A stretch of 64,000 nucleotides of DNA from NCBI RefSeq assembly GCF_949628265.1, contig NC_088790.1, positions 15,752,545 to 15,816,544 on the forward strand, in the 5' to 3' direction. The notes beneath the pieces were generated by a model, which was not told the DNA's origin, did no database searches, and saw nothing but the letters and a program-made list of their open reading frames with translations. Shown one piece after another: positions 12,801 to 24,273 of the stretch. Position 1 is the stretch's first letter. Each line of letters begins with the position of its first letter. Source of the DNA: Cloeon dipterum (lineage: Eukaryota; Arthropoda; Insecta; Ephemeroptera; Baetidae). The translations under genes were made by a program, and so were the position numbers.

Positions 12801-15800
12801 CATTGAAGTCAATTAAAAGAGAATTAGAATGACAATCTTGAAACTCGGATTCCCGTTACGTCTCTCTGCCTCTGCAGTTGTGATGATATGCTAAAAGTGG
12901 TTATGTTTACATTTAAACGCACAACGCACATAGTAAATTAAAAAGTAATATTGTCTTGACACAGTTCCTGGCTAACTTTGATCTCATTTAAAGTTATTTG
13001 CTGGCAAATGAAGCGAGCCAAATTCCATTTCAGTAATGTTTTAGCCGCTTGAGCACAGTGGACCTGCTGTCCTCATTTACGGAACCGTTAGAAGCTTCAA
13101 TTTGAATTCCACTCACATTTTCGGGCACAATTATCGTTATTGTCGTCTTTTTCTGCCCCAAATATTGTTCCTTCCTCGTTTCGTAGACAAAATCTCTCGT
13201 TCATATTTGACCTTGTGTAGAATGACTCTTCGTATTTTCGGCTTAAGGTGAAGGCTGAATCGTAGAGAAGAAAATAAAATGTCTTCCGCGATCTAATTTA
13301 ACACACATGTAGATAAATTTTTATAAGGCCTTGAGTTTTCGCCAATCTTGAAGCGTGTTTGGTTGCTAGAAAAATTAATTAGTTACTATAAAAGGTGATG
13401 ATTTTAATTCAGACAATTAATTAACAAATTTTGAAAAAGGCAAACACTCGAGGTTGTTTTCTTGTTGAGAAAAAATGAAACGACGAATTTGAAAACAACG
13501 AGGATGGAGCCTGGTTTCATTTTTTCTCAATTAATTAACAGTAAGATGGTTTTCCAGAAATTATCGCGCTTTTCTACAATTGTTTTAAAATAATTAAAAA
13601 ACGCTGTAGAATATTTTTAACTGAAGTTTTCGTTTAAAGTTTTCACATGTTCTTATTAAATAAAAATTCAACTTTGGGAAATGGCGTTTTTAATTTATGC
13701 ACATTCAAAGTAGCTAATTATAAAATTGTAATTAAAAGTCCATATCTTTTAAAGATTTAATATCATACGTTTTAGGGTGATTTTCTGTGACAGAATTGGA
13801 GTAGTAATTAAAATAAATCATTCAGAAAAAATGTCCACAGAGCATTTGAGCATTTGACCCGCACTACTTTTTTTGTTGTGGATTTTAGAAAAAAAAGAAT
13901 ATCAATCGTCTGGTAAAAACGGACTTTTAACTTGCTGATTTTTTTCTTTCTTTATCAGAAAAAAACGGAGAGACAAATGCTTCAGCCCTGATCAACAACT
14001 GAATTGATTTACCGATTTGTTGATCATGGACATGGCAAGGGAAATAAAATGCCTTTTAGCAATGACTTTTACTGTTTTTTTCCTATCACAAACATAACTC
14101 ATTATCAGATGCTATTAACTCAATCCCCTTTGACTGGACACGAATTGACCGTTGTCTCTTCATTGTGCTTGCAGGAGATCGTGAGTCGAGAGCTGCACGG
14201 GTGTTCGCCGCTGTTCGTGGCTTGCAAGCGCGGCCACGTGGACATCGTCGACTACCTGCTGACAACGTGCGACGCGGACGTGGAGCAGCGCGGGCTTTTT
14301 GAGGTGCCGGACGACCGGTCGGTGCACTGCGTCTCACCGCTGTGGTGCGCCGCCGTGTCCGGCCGCCTCGAGGTGATCAAGTGCCTGTTGGCGCACAAGG
14401 CGGACGTGAACGCTATCTCTGACTCGGGCTCGACGCCGGTGCGCAGCGCCTGCTTCATGACCCACCTGGACGTCGTGCAGCTGCTCGTCGAGAATGGCGC
14501 CGACATCCACCGTGCCAATTACAACGGCGGCACCTGCCTCATCAATTCGGTCCAATCCGTGCAGCTCTGCAAGTTGCTGCTCGAAAACGGCGCAGAGGTG
14601 ATTTTCTGTTTATATTTTTGTGCCAAAATAATCGAATACATCTAGAAAAATCGATCAAACCCTACTCATTGTCAGTAACACGCAGATAAAATTGAATTTA
14701 TTTTATTTAACAAACAAATTGAATTTTATCACCGTCAAACGTTCGTTAATAGTGCAACACATAATGGAATTTTAGTAGGTTAGAAGGCTATCTTCGTAAT
14801 CCTTTTTTACTCTCAAAGTCGTTATTGATTATAATTTGCCATTTATCTTCCGCCATTCCAGTGCTTTGAGTCGCCATGGCTCCAGTGGTCATTCTAATCA
14901 GTTTGTTGCACTTTCGCTCTGATTTCGTAGCCAAATATTCTGCCGTTTAGAGCGGATGTAAACAAGGTTGATTAAATGTGCATGTAATTAGTCTAGCTTC
15001 GGAAAGTTTTTATTCTTTAGGTCTTCCCACTCGCCCCCAACTTGACTCATTTTGGCTTTGTACTTGCGCCAAAGTCTCTTTACGTCTCAAGAACTCAAAT
15101 CAGAGCCCTAAACTGAAACTGGCACCAAGGAAGTGTGTACTTGAAACAGTGGTTGGTGCTCCCTGGGTGCATTGCCAAGGGCGGAGAACTCACCGGGATT
15201 TTTACTCACTTAATTACCCCAGTAAAGTTGCTCTTTCGACGTACATCCATCTGGAGATACAATCCAGTAAATTGCGGTGACGTCTTTGAAAAATGAGGAT
15301 CCCCCGGTAGTAAAAGTCGGTGGGCGAAGGTCAACGTTAAAGCGTTTGATTGAATCAGAGCGGCTGCTCTTACTGCGACTCGCCAATTCGAGCGACGCTC
15401 TCAATTGTTTTGGCCACATTGGCTGAAGGACATCGCGGCTTGCTACACGCTCGACGCGATAAAATTATTATTACAGCGGGCCTAATAACGTGCACTTTGC
15501 TGTGCACAGTACATTAGGAAAGCGTTGAGTTGCCTTAAAAGTATTACAGAACTTCCTTTTCGGTGCGTGACTGGTTTACTTCTAACGACAGTCCTAAAAT
15601 TGCACCTCCACTCTCCAAAAACTTTTTATATCGATTAAAAATTTAATTATTTTTGAACACGCAGAAAATATTGCGTCCACAATAAAAGGGTAAGTTTTTA
15701 TCCTATTGGATCAAACACTGATGAAATTCGGTATGCAAAGCCCTTTTACCGAGACGAATTGAGGAGTGAATATATCAAAACCATCTTGATTAAACTAAAT

Positions 15801-18800
15801 TGGAGTATTAAATTTATTTTTTAAAGTTTCATTAAAATTTTTCCAGTTTGCAGCAGTCCATTTGAGGAAATAAAATTGCTTCTTATTGTTAGTGGAACGA
15901 ACTTAGGGTTTCCTTGTTAGCAATTCTTCAAATGATAACTCAAGGGAAACGAGATAAAAAAATACCCATTTATCCAAAATTTTGTCCTCAACAAGAGCAT
16001 ATAAAATGAAATATTGAAAAGTATACGTAAATTAAGCGTCCATCTAATCGCAGTGTGGAAAAAACTTAAAGGCTGTGTATTGTTATCATTCCAATTGTAA
16101 AATGTTCAAATATTTAATCCCATTCTTCAGGTTAACACGAGAGACATCCAGAACAAGACAGCCCTGCACTACGCCATCCAGGAGCATCGGCTGGAAACGA
16201 CAAAACTGCTGCTGGCGTACGGAGCGAATCCCTTCTACCGCAGCAGATACAACGACGACGCCCTGCAAACAGCGTGCCTCAAGGGCGCCACCCTGATTTT
16301 CGACCTGCTGGTCGATAGCTACAGCTACCCTTACGAAAGAATCGCCGACGCGCTCGAGTTGATGGGCTCGACCTACCTGGACGAGCACAACGACACACAG
16401 ATGGCGCTCTACTACTGGGAGCGGGCCACCGATCTCAGGAACATGTACAGCCTTTACCCCAAGAACAGAGTCACCCCACACAGCCAGCAGCTGGCGTCGG
16501 CCAAAGCGGCCTACAATGGCTCTACCGAGTTTGAGACTGAGGAGGACTTGCGCAGCATTTCCTTGGACGTCGATGAAATGAGGATCCAGTCGCTGCTGGT
16601 GAGTTTATTTTTTAGTCGGACCAATCCAAATCCTTACATTGGACCAATAGAGAATACATTTGAGGCACAAACTTGCATCTCAGAGCAGAACGAACCCAGC
16701 GTTCTCTTGTCTAGCGACTGTACCTCAAAATCCTTGAATTCCATCCTTAGAGGTTCCTATAAAAACTTCTCATTATCTTGTTGGCTCTTCTTACACAATT
16801 GCAAACAGCCTACAAAGTTAAATTAAACATCAATTACCCATTCGAATAAATACAAGTAATGATTACGTTAGACGCCTCTGAAATTAAATTTCAGGCTTCC
16901 CACGAGGGCAAGTTTCACATTTTCATTTCATTTTGTTGCAGGTTTGCGAAAGGATTCTGGGCGTGAAACACAAAGACCTGCTGTTCAGGCTAATGTACCG
17001 AGGGGCTGCGTACGCGGACGCCCTGCAGTACCAGCGCTGCATCGACCTGTGGCGTTACGCCCTCGAGGTCAGGGTGGAAAAGGACTCTATTCTCTTCAAC
17101 GACACTTGCTTCACGGCGCAGGCGCTTGTGAGGCTCTACCTTGACCTCCACGAGCGAAGAGCTGGAAACCAAAATCAACAGTGGGGCCAACAGCCTGCCC
17201 ACTTTAACGAGCAACTAAAGTAATAACAAGAACTTCTTTGTTCCCACATATGATAAACGTCAGTTTGGCTTAGAGATTATATTTTTGTGAAAGACAACTC
17301 GCCAAGTTTCCTTACTGGACAGCTGTTTGAGGCTCTATGACAGCAATTTACGGATATTTTAAGAAAATTGGTCAAAATTTCTAAATGGATTATAAGTTAA
17401 AATTTTTGCTCAATTTGGCCGAATTTTGTTGATCAATAAATCAGTGAGTTTTTTTTAGAAATCGGGAAAAAATTTGAATAAAATACGGGTTTCATATGAT
17501 TTTACTTAAGATCAATCAAAGAGCAATAAACTGAACATATTTTCTGAAAAAGCAGATGAAATGTTATATTTTTGTATAGATCGTGCATAAGCCAAACCTT
17601 TCTTGTTAAATCCCATTCAAGATTTTTACCTTCAGATCTGAATAACTCCTTAACCCCGTCAAATAATAAATTTTATTGTAATGAAATAATTTTTCCGTTT
17701 ATTTTGTTTTAGATTCAGTGATGTGTACAATACAACACTTGTGATAGTTAGGGAATTGAACTGCAGCAAGCGGCTATTGGCTGTTGAGCCCGTGTACAAG
17801 AGGCAACAAGAGTCTTTCGACAGGATTCTTAAGTGCTTAACCCATCTAATCCACCTTCTAATTGCGATCTCCGAATCTGAAGCTGATAGATCTGCTACAA
17901 GGTAACCATCAATTTGCATTTTAACATTTTTGCTATTACTAATTTTTCCTTGGAGGCAACAAATCAATTTACAAAAATAATTGATTTGTTCTCTTCAACT
18001 GTGTAAAGAAGGTTGCAGAAAATGCCGGAACTGAAATTAATATTGTTGATCTGTTCGCAGAGAACTCGTTAGGGAAGCCGTGAAATGTGATCCACGCTCC
18101 TCGCACGGCGATTCTCTGCTGCACCTGGTCGCAACCAGAAATAACACCATCAAGAGTACCTACTTCGCCGATGACAGCGGCTACGTGTTCCCCAGCGCCG
18201 CGGTCGCGCGCCTCCTGGTCGAATGCGGAGCCAACATCGTCTCCCGCAACTACAGACACTGCACACCCCTCCACTTTGTGGCGTTACCTGCTAATTACAA
18301 CCAAGAGGTAAGACGAAACCAAGGCTGTGGAAGGAAATTGTGTGGTGGATTTCCGGAACATATAATTAATTTTACTGAATCGATTTTTCTGCTTGTCTTT
18401 TGTTTTTTATTTGTTTTGATATTTTTAAAACTAGTACATTGAAAGTTATTAAATCGAAACAGAATTGAGGAAAAAATCCTGATTGGAAGTGGATATTGTT
18501 TATTTGCTTGGCTGGTCAGGAATTAAAATATAAATTTGATTGAACTAGATAGACGTTCTCTTTAGTTTGATCAAAAACTCTATAATTTTTTTCTGACCTC
18601 ATTTTAACGTTATTTTTAATTTGTCAAGGCATCATTCCATAAATATCAGCGTGAACGGGGGGAATTGGAATATTAGCTTCAATTTAAAGTAGACAGTTAT
18701 GCTTTGTAATGTTACCACTGGTGAATGAATCAAGCTGTTTATTGCCATATACTGCCACTCAAATCAGAATAAATAACTTGACATCTCAATTAGACTTGAA

Positions 18801-19153
18801 TAGGCATAAATCGACTCAATGTTCTTCCATGTTTGGAAATCGCATTTGTGACCAGCTGCGCTTTATAAATGATAAATGTTTTTCATCTTGTTTTGCTGAC
18901 CGCGGGAATAAATTTTTCTTCGCAGTTTGTGAAACTTCTGCTGGACAATGGAGCGCACATTGACCACCAGAACAACCTAGGAGAGACGCCTGCCGCCGCC
19001 CTCATGGCAAACCCCGTTTGCACGCTGCCCCTGATGAAGCATACCTCTCTCAAGTGCCTGGCCGCGTCGGTCGTGGTCAACCACAAAATCTCATACTTAG
19101 GAATTGTTCCAACTACGGTAGCCCACTTTGTCCGTCGACACGACACTTACTAG
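9813..19153 (+). CDS. Fem-1: Fem-1 homologue (ankyrin-repeat CUL2 ubiquitin-ligase receptor)
   Basis: FEM1 proteins are substrate receptors of CUL2 ubiquitin ligases that read C-terminal degrons. I read seven exons: 9813-10025, 14175-14597, 16131-16598, 16942-17219, 17713-17901, 18061-18307 and 18926-19153. All have GT-AG boundaries and agreeing phases, giving about 681 residues (family about 620-670). N-terminal ankyrin repeats start near residue 80 (GCSPLFVACKRGHVDIVDYLL region). A middle helical part carries the FEM1 signature (ALYYWERATDLR, then CERILGVKHKD and YRGAAYADALQYQRC). Two C-terminal ankyrin repeats follow, then a BC-box-like SLKCLAA near residues 647-653. The first 71 residues align poorly with other FEM1 proteins; the ATG at 9813 is the first in frame, and the ATG at 9876 (MWIASK) is an alternative. 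The 4.1-kb first intron could hide another exon. The nearest relative from memory is Drosophila CG6966. Confidence 0.93.
10026..14174 (+). other. Fem-1 intron 1
   Basis: This 4.1-kb AT-rich intron separates the divergent first exon from the first clear ankyrin repeats. I see no coding signal on either strand. The one distinct structure is a perfect 17-nt inverted repeat near 13.5 kb, listed separately. A short near-palindrome, GAAACATTT-TG-AAATGTTTC, lies at 11981-12000. Confidence 0.7.
13465..13530. repeat. Perfect 17-nt inverted repeat, 32-nt spacer
   Basis: Positions 13465-13481 (TTGAGAAAAAATGAAAC) are the exact reverse complement of 13514-13530. A second, partly overlapping pair, GTTGTTTTC (13453-13461) and GAAAACAAC (13491-13499), could form an alternative stem. 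It lies in Fem-1 intron 1. No target-site duplication is evident. Confidence 0.6.
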
Positions 19154-19201
19154 CCATACTAGTGAATACAAATTATGTGATGTGTACAATATTTTTTTCT
19201 A

Positions 19202-19207
19202 AATAAA
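19202..19207 (+). terminator. Poly(A) signal of Fem-1
   Basis: AATAAA lies about 50 bases past the Fem-1 stop, giving a very short 3' UTR. The opposing Skeletor signal is 50 bases further on. Confidence 0.7.
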
Positions 19208-19256
19208 TTGAATTTTGCTGAAAATTATCTTTTCATTTTCTACCTTTACTCACACT

Positions 19257-19262
19257 TTTATT
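19257..19262 (-). terminator. Poly(A) signal of Skeletor
   Basis: TTTATT on the plus strand is AATAAA on the minus strand, about 52 bases past the Skeletor stop. Cleavage 10-30 bases beyond it would fall close to the Fem-1 transcript end. Confidence 0.65.
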
Positions 19263-19314
19263 ATGATTTAAATTGGTAAATCAAACATAGTGGAATTTAA
19301 TTAAATAGAAGTCT

Positions 19315-22300
19315 TTAATACAATCTAAAAGTAAATGTCACAATCGCAAGTAAAATAGCAACTGGTGCCAACTGCTGCGCACCAGATTTGGCAAAACTGT
19401 CAATGATGTGAATCTTCCAACCCATGTTGGGGTGGGTGAAGCTGTTGTAATAAACAACATCAGGCCATGACGAGTTTGGAGTCACCTCTAATGATGCAGC
19501 GTCACCTGCAAGTGGAAAGTTTTCAGCTGTAACGGACTGTTTATGCAAATAAATAATTAATTGCTCTTCAATTGTAGAAGAAATAGCATTGACACAGCAG
19601 AAAAATAAACAATAATATATTATAATTATTATTTTTAAATCTTCCATGTTATGCCTCAACTGATGCATTGGACTTTGAAATGGGTTGCGGTTTTATTTCG
19701 TCGTTGCGTCATTGCAAAAAAAATTAACTAGCATTTCCAAGCTTAAATAATCAATACTGATAAAATTAGAATTATAAGTCTGTAATTCAAACATTGCATT
19801 TTTTAAAATCAAATTTTACCCGCAAAATAACTTGCGGCTCCTTAAAATCTAAAAATTTCGATTTTAAATTGGAAATTAATATCTCCAGTTGGAGGGAAAT
19901 TAGTTCCATGATTGCGACATGTTATTTTATTTTTTTGTACAAAATATTTTAGAAGAAGTTAAATATGCTGTCATATATCTTAGAAATCTAAGAAAAACTT
20001 TTATTTTCCTATCTAATCTTAAAAAATGTTTAATCCTGTACGTGACTTGAAAATGCATAATTTTTTTCTTTAATTACCTTCGTCGCATTTGTAAACCAAG
20101 GTCCGGTTAAATCTTTTGAAGTCTGAGAAATCGTCGTCTAGGCGCCGGTCCCTGGCGTCAGAATGTTGTGCCAGGCAGAGTGGACCGGCCGCCGTGGGTC
20201 GAGGCTGGCCTCGCCTGGAAAACTCCACTCCAGCCAGCACTCGCACAGTCTTTTGAGCGTCGTCGGTCAAACGGTCGTAGCCTCCAGTTGGTTCGTCGGT
20301 GATGATCAATGGGTGGTAGAACTCGGAACTGTGTGGGTTGTTACCACCCTTTACCTGATATTCAAGAAAATTGATATAAGTAAACGCAGCAATTTTGTCG
20401 AAAAAACATATTCCGAAATGGCTATAGAAGGCGAACTATTTCGAAAGTTCCCTTGAAAGAAACCCCTTGAATCCTTCAGTGGGTAAGGGGATGTTGAGAC
20501 GAGTCTAACGGTGTGCAGTTTTTTTAAATTGTTATGGTAATTTTTCTGCCGGCTGTGAGAAACCAGCGCGACCTTTCCCACCCCCACTTGCCGCCGGCCA
20601 GGCCATCTATACATATCCATGACTTTTCATTTTTCATCCTATTTTTAAAACGATTGTTAAAGCGCATCTTGCCTTGAAAATATAGGTCAGTCCTCTTTTC
20701 ATGGTCAATTCAGGAATTAAGAAGCCATTGATGTACCACGCCAGACCGGTGGTCGTTCTTCTTGCGATGCCCTGGTAGCCCTTTTTGCCCCCTGACGGCC
20801 CCACAGTGGCGTGGAACGTGCGCAGCGTCCTTTCAGAAATGCGGTCGATCCTCCACGGAGGCCTGGAAACATGGGATTATTTAGACGAAACCGAAATACA
20901 CGGTTTATCCCACTTACACGGCAGCGGCGTTGGTCCTGGTAAAGTCAAAACACTCCTTCTTAGCTTCCTTCCTGCCCAGCTCCAGCTTTACGTCTGCTTT
21001 GGGATAGATATCGTGGAAGGATGGCTCTTTAGACTCGTCCACCCGTCCCAGCGCCCAAATGATGTAAATAGGTCCCGTTTCTTCTCCAGGGAAGGTCTGG
21101 TCGCCGTGATCCGCTGTGAAATTTTAAATTATTAATACGAGAAAGGTTTCAAGAAAATAAAATTTGAAATGGATTTTTTTTTTGTAAATTTGATGAGAGT
21201 TTGATTGAATTCTTACTGATTGAGCATTTAAAATTTATGACGTAATGAAATTAAAAAAAAAGCTTTTTCCTATTGAGTAAAACGCCAATATTCTGAAATT
21301 AAATTCTCTGCGTGAATAGCTATTAGTGAAATGTGAGAGGAAAAAATTAAATACCACGCTTTCGTGTACAAAATTTTGTAACAATACTACTATAAATAAA
21401 CGACAAAACTAAAACGTTCCCATCAAACAGTGTAGTATTTTTTTGCTTTCTCTGAAAACAAATTTGCAAAAAAATATCCATTTAAGATTAATCCTAGAAT
21501 CCAAACATCGCAAAAGATATTACAAGAAATCAAGCTTCGTCTGTAGGTCAGAGAAGTGATTCCATCAGTGCTGGAATAAGTGTGAAACTGGATGTCGTCT
21601 GTGCCACCGACAACCAAGTCCTTGCACACGCCTTTGTGTCTTCCCAACACTTTAGTGCACTGCAACAAACAAAACCGGCTCATTTCTTTCAAATGTCTTG
21701 GGGGCACGGAAATCACAAACCGGAGATTTGGCAGTGATATTGAAGTCAATCGCCACTCCTCTGGCTCCATCAATGTAGGCGATGGTCACGTCAGCACCAA
21801 TCATTTGAGATTTTTCAGTTGAACCGCTGAAGCCAAATGCCATGTAGTAGTCCTTAGCTACACAGAGTTAAAAATTATGTTTTTAACACAGAAAAAATAA
21901 ATGCCCAAAGATAATTTAAAAAAGGTCAAATCCACGCAGAGCTGATCAATTTGTTAATTTAAATTTAAAAATTAAATTAATTTCGACTTACGAATCTGTC
22001 CAACCAACTCAAAAGTGATTTGAGGCCCAAACACTTCCCAATTGACTTGGTAATCTTTGTGCAGCTGGGCGCAATTTGGCAATGAACTCTTGTGGGGCTA
22101 AAAGAGGAGTGAGTAAAAATTGAGATTGTAATTACAAGCAAATATTTCTTACAATCACGATCACAAGAGACGGAGGCACATTTAAGTTGTCTGGAATAAT
22201 AACAGATCCAAAACTCTGTTTTGTTTCAAGATCATACACGCTGAGCCAGTCCACCTGGAAAATGTTCAGGTCGCCAGGCAGTTGCAAAATCACCGTCTCG

Positions 22301-23518
22301 TCATCGTATTTCCTCAAACGATCCAGACTTTAAGAAATAATTATATAAGAAATTCAACAGGAAGGATATGCGCTTACTATCCCTTGTCATCAGGAACCTT
22401 GTTGCCTTTCGAGGATGGCTGAGGTCCAAGTCCAACCCAGAAATATGTTTCTGCATATAAATCCATTAAATTCACAATGCAAAAACAAAATAATTTAAAT
22501 ACCTTTCCCACTCCCATCATAACTGAATCCTTTAATTTTAATGGTTTTTGAGTCGATAATTTCGATTGAATCCGACGAGACTCCTCGACTGGTTTTCGAG
22601 AGTCTCGATATGCGCTGGGTCTTTGGCGGTTCAAACTCTTCGGGAATGTAGACATCGCCATAAGCTTTCTGTGTGCTAATATCATACACTGAAAGCCACT
22701 TGACTTCCGTCAGTTTTTTCCTGTCGGGCAAGTTGATTGTGATGTCCTTATTGTGATAGCGAACTAAAACATTTGTCCTATAGAGAGAGTAATTGTTTTA
22801 ATTAAAAAAAAACACAAGAATTAATTAAAACACTCACGTTCCATGTTCATCAGGTACAATAAATCCCTCGGGACCAGGCCTAGACGCGGCTCCAGACCAG
22901 AAAAACGTGTCTGATCCTGTTCCGTCATAGGTGAATTTAGCGATCAAAAATGTGTATTGATCAACTGCGTACACGTCTCCAGAAACCTGAATTAGCAAAA
23001 TCGAATCGATTAAAATTTAATTTAGACTTTTACAGCAAACAAGAACTGTCACATCCCTATTTAAAATTAGAATTTCAGGGCTACATAAAAAAATTAAGAA
23101 TAAATTCATGTATTCTGGAATAATTTGGCGTAAATATAAATTGGAAATTAAATTAAAATTGTGCAATACGCTATATCTGCCCTGATTTTTCTCCAATATG
23201 TATAAACAATAAAAACATTTTGAAGAACAAAAAATACTATTTAAAAGATTTCAGCACCATGAAATTTTAAGTAGCAATATAGTTGCTGAGTGAGTTATAA
23301 AGGAGAAAAGGAGAAATCTTACCTGGTTGTCATACGTGTTCAATTTCCCGATGAATTTGCCTCGGTAGTCCTTCTCATCCTCCGCGGCTTCAACCCCTGG
23401 AAGCGCACCATATTTTCAGTTCCAATATTCACTCAAAAAATCTGGAGCAAGTAGACCTACCAATTTTGAAAATCAGCGCGGCGAAAGCAAGATGAGTCAG
23501 CCCATTAAGGAGGCGCAT
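19315..23518 (-). CDS. Skel: Protein Skeletor (DM13-DM13-DOMON)
   Basis: Skeletor is named for a Drosophila spindle-matrix protein; its DM13 and DOMON domains also suggest a secreted, redox- or cuticle-linked role. Thirteen exons run in reverse: 23518-23461, 23396-23323, 22986-22838, 22777-22503, 22450-22378, 22327-22153, 22097-21992, 21857-21721, 21659-21524, 21113-20918, 20862-20673, 20354-20078 and 19505-19315. Every phase agrees, giving 678 residues. A signal peptide (MRLLNGLTHLAFAALIFKIG) opens it. Two DM13 domains follow at about 33-140 and 155-265, each with a YDG-[TS]GxxTxFW core. The DOMON domain lies at about 275-430 (YMAFGFSGS, MIGADVTIAYIDG). The conserved C-terminal block (RDRRLDDDF, PDVVYYNSFTHPNMGWKIHI) ends in a hydrophobic tail, suggesting a GPI or membrane anchor. 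Intron 8 is only 61 bases, and intron 11 starts with GC. Confidence 0.95.
20671..20672 (-). other. Non-canonical GC splice donor, Skeletor intron 11
   Basis: Exon 11 must end in phase 0 to join the next exon at GTA-AAG (VKGGNNPH). The junction sequence is CAAG/GCAAGA, the usual consensus of GC-AG introns. The only nearby GT, about 25 bases downstream (ATC/GTTTTA), is a poor donor and would add eight residues foreign to the family. Confidence 0.7.
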
Positions 23519-23878
23519 TTTCCCTTAGGGCTCCTTTTACCATCCACTCAGGGTGCTCGACTTGCGCGAGGGGATGCAATTCTTGGGCGAAAAACGCAGT
23601 CTCCTCGTCAGCGCATTGTGGCGGCAGCCATGTTCCCTGGTCCCGTTACTGTTCTACCAGGCCAGTGAGCAAGCGATGAGAAAACGTATACGGCCGAGAA
23701 TAAAGCAAGAGTAGGTCAATCAACCTTCGAGTGGCGCTGTCTCAAGGTTACTTTTACCTGGCCCTGAAACGCTTCCGTTGCCATTGCATGGGTGGAGCAT
23801 TTGTACGAAGTAGCTCTACTTTTCAGGAGTGTGTCAAGTTAAAATCAAAATGCATATCAAGTACAAGATTGACAAAAA
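23519..23878. other. Skeletor upstream region and PANK4 3' end
   Basis: About 360 bases separate the Skeletor start codon from the likely PANK4 poly(A) signal; the two genes are in tandem on the minus strand. The part nearest Skeletor is more GC-rich and probably holds its promoter and 5' UTR. I see no clear TATA box. Confidence 0.5.
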
Positions 23879-23884
23879 TTTATT
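23879..23884 (-). terminator. Candidate poly(A) signal of PANK4
   Basis: TTTATT on the plus strand (AATAAA on the minus) lies about 390 bases past the PANK4 stop. It is the first perfect hexamer I find downstream. Confidence 0.45.
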
Positions 23885-24273
23885 TTTAATAATTTCATAT
23901 AACATATATATACCTGATCTCACTTTTAATTAAGTCTCACACGTACATGCATCTTTTTCGTCTCAAAACATGAGAATTCAAACTTCATGAGAAGAAGAAA
24001 ATCAGTTCGTCTTTAAATTGTAAAAATGACAATTAATTGTTATATTTAAGGCTGCAGGCACCTTTGTAACATAATCAAAATTCATTTTTCTTTTAAACTT
24101 CCACGAATAAAACATAAATAAGTACATTGACTTGAAAACATAAATATGTTAATAACTATCTTCTGTTATGGCAGACTGAAATTTAATGGAACTAATAAAA
24201 CCACGTTTGAAAACTCGAAAACAGCACAAATGACATTGGGACATTGGCTACATTCGTGACATTTTGATTGAAA

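Noticed and set aside
21660-21720. Skeletor frame running on through intron 8 (VCDFRAP...)
   Set aside because: The continued frame is foreign to the family. Removing 61 bases from GTTTGT to TTGCAG restores SPCTKVLG in frame.
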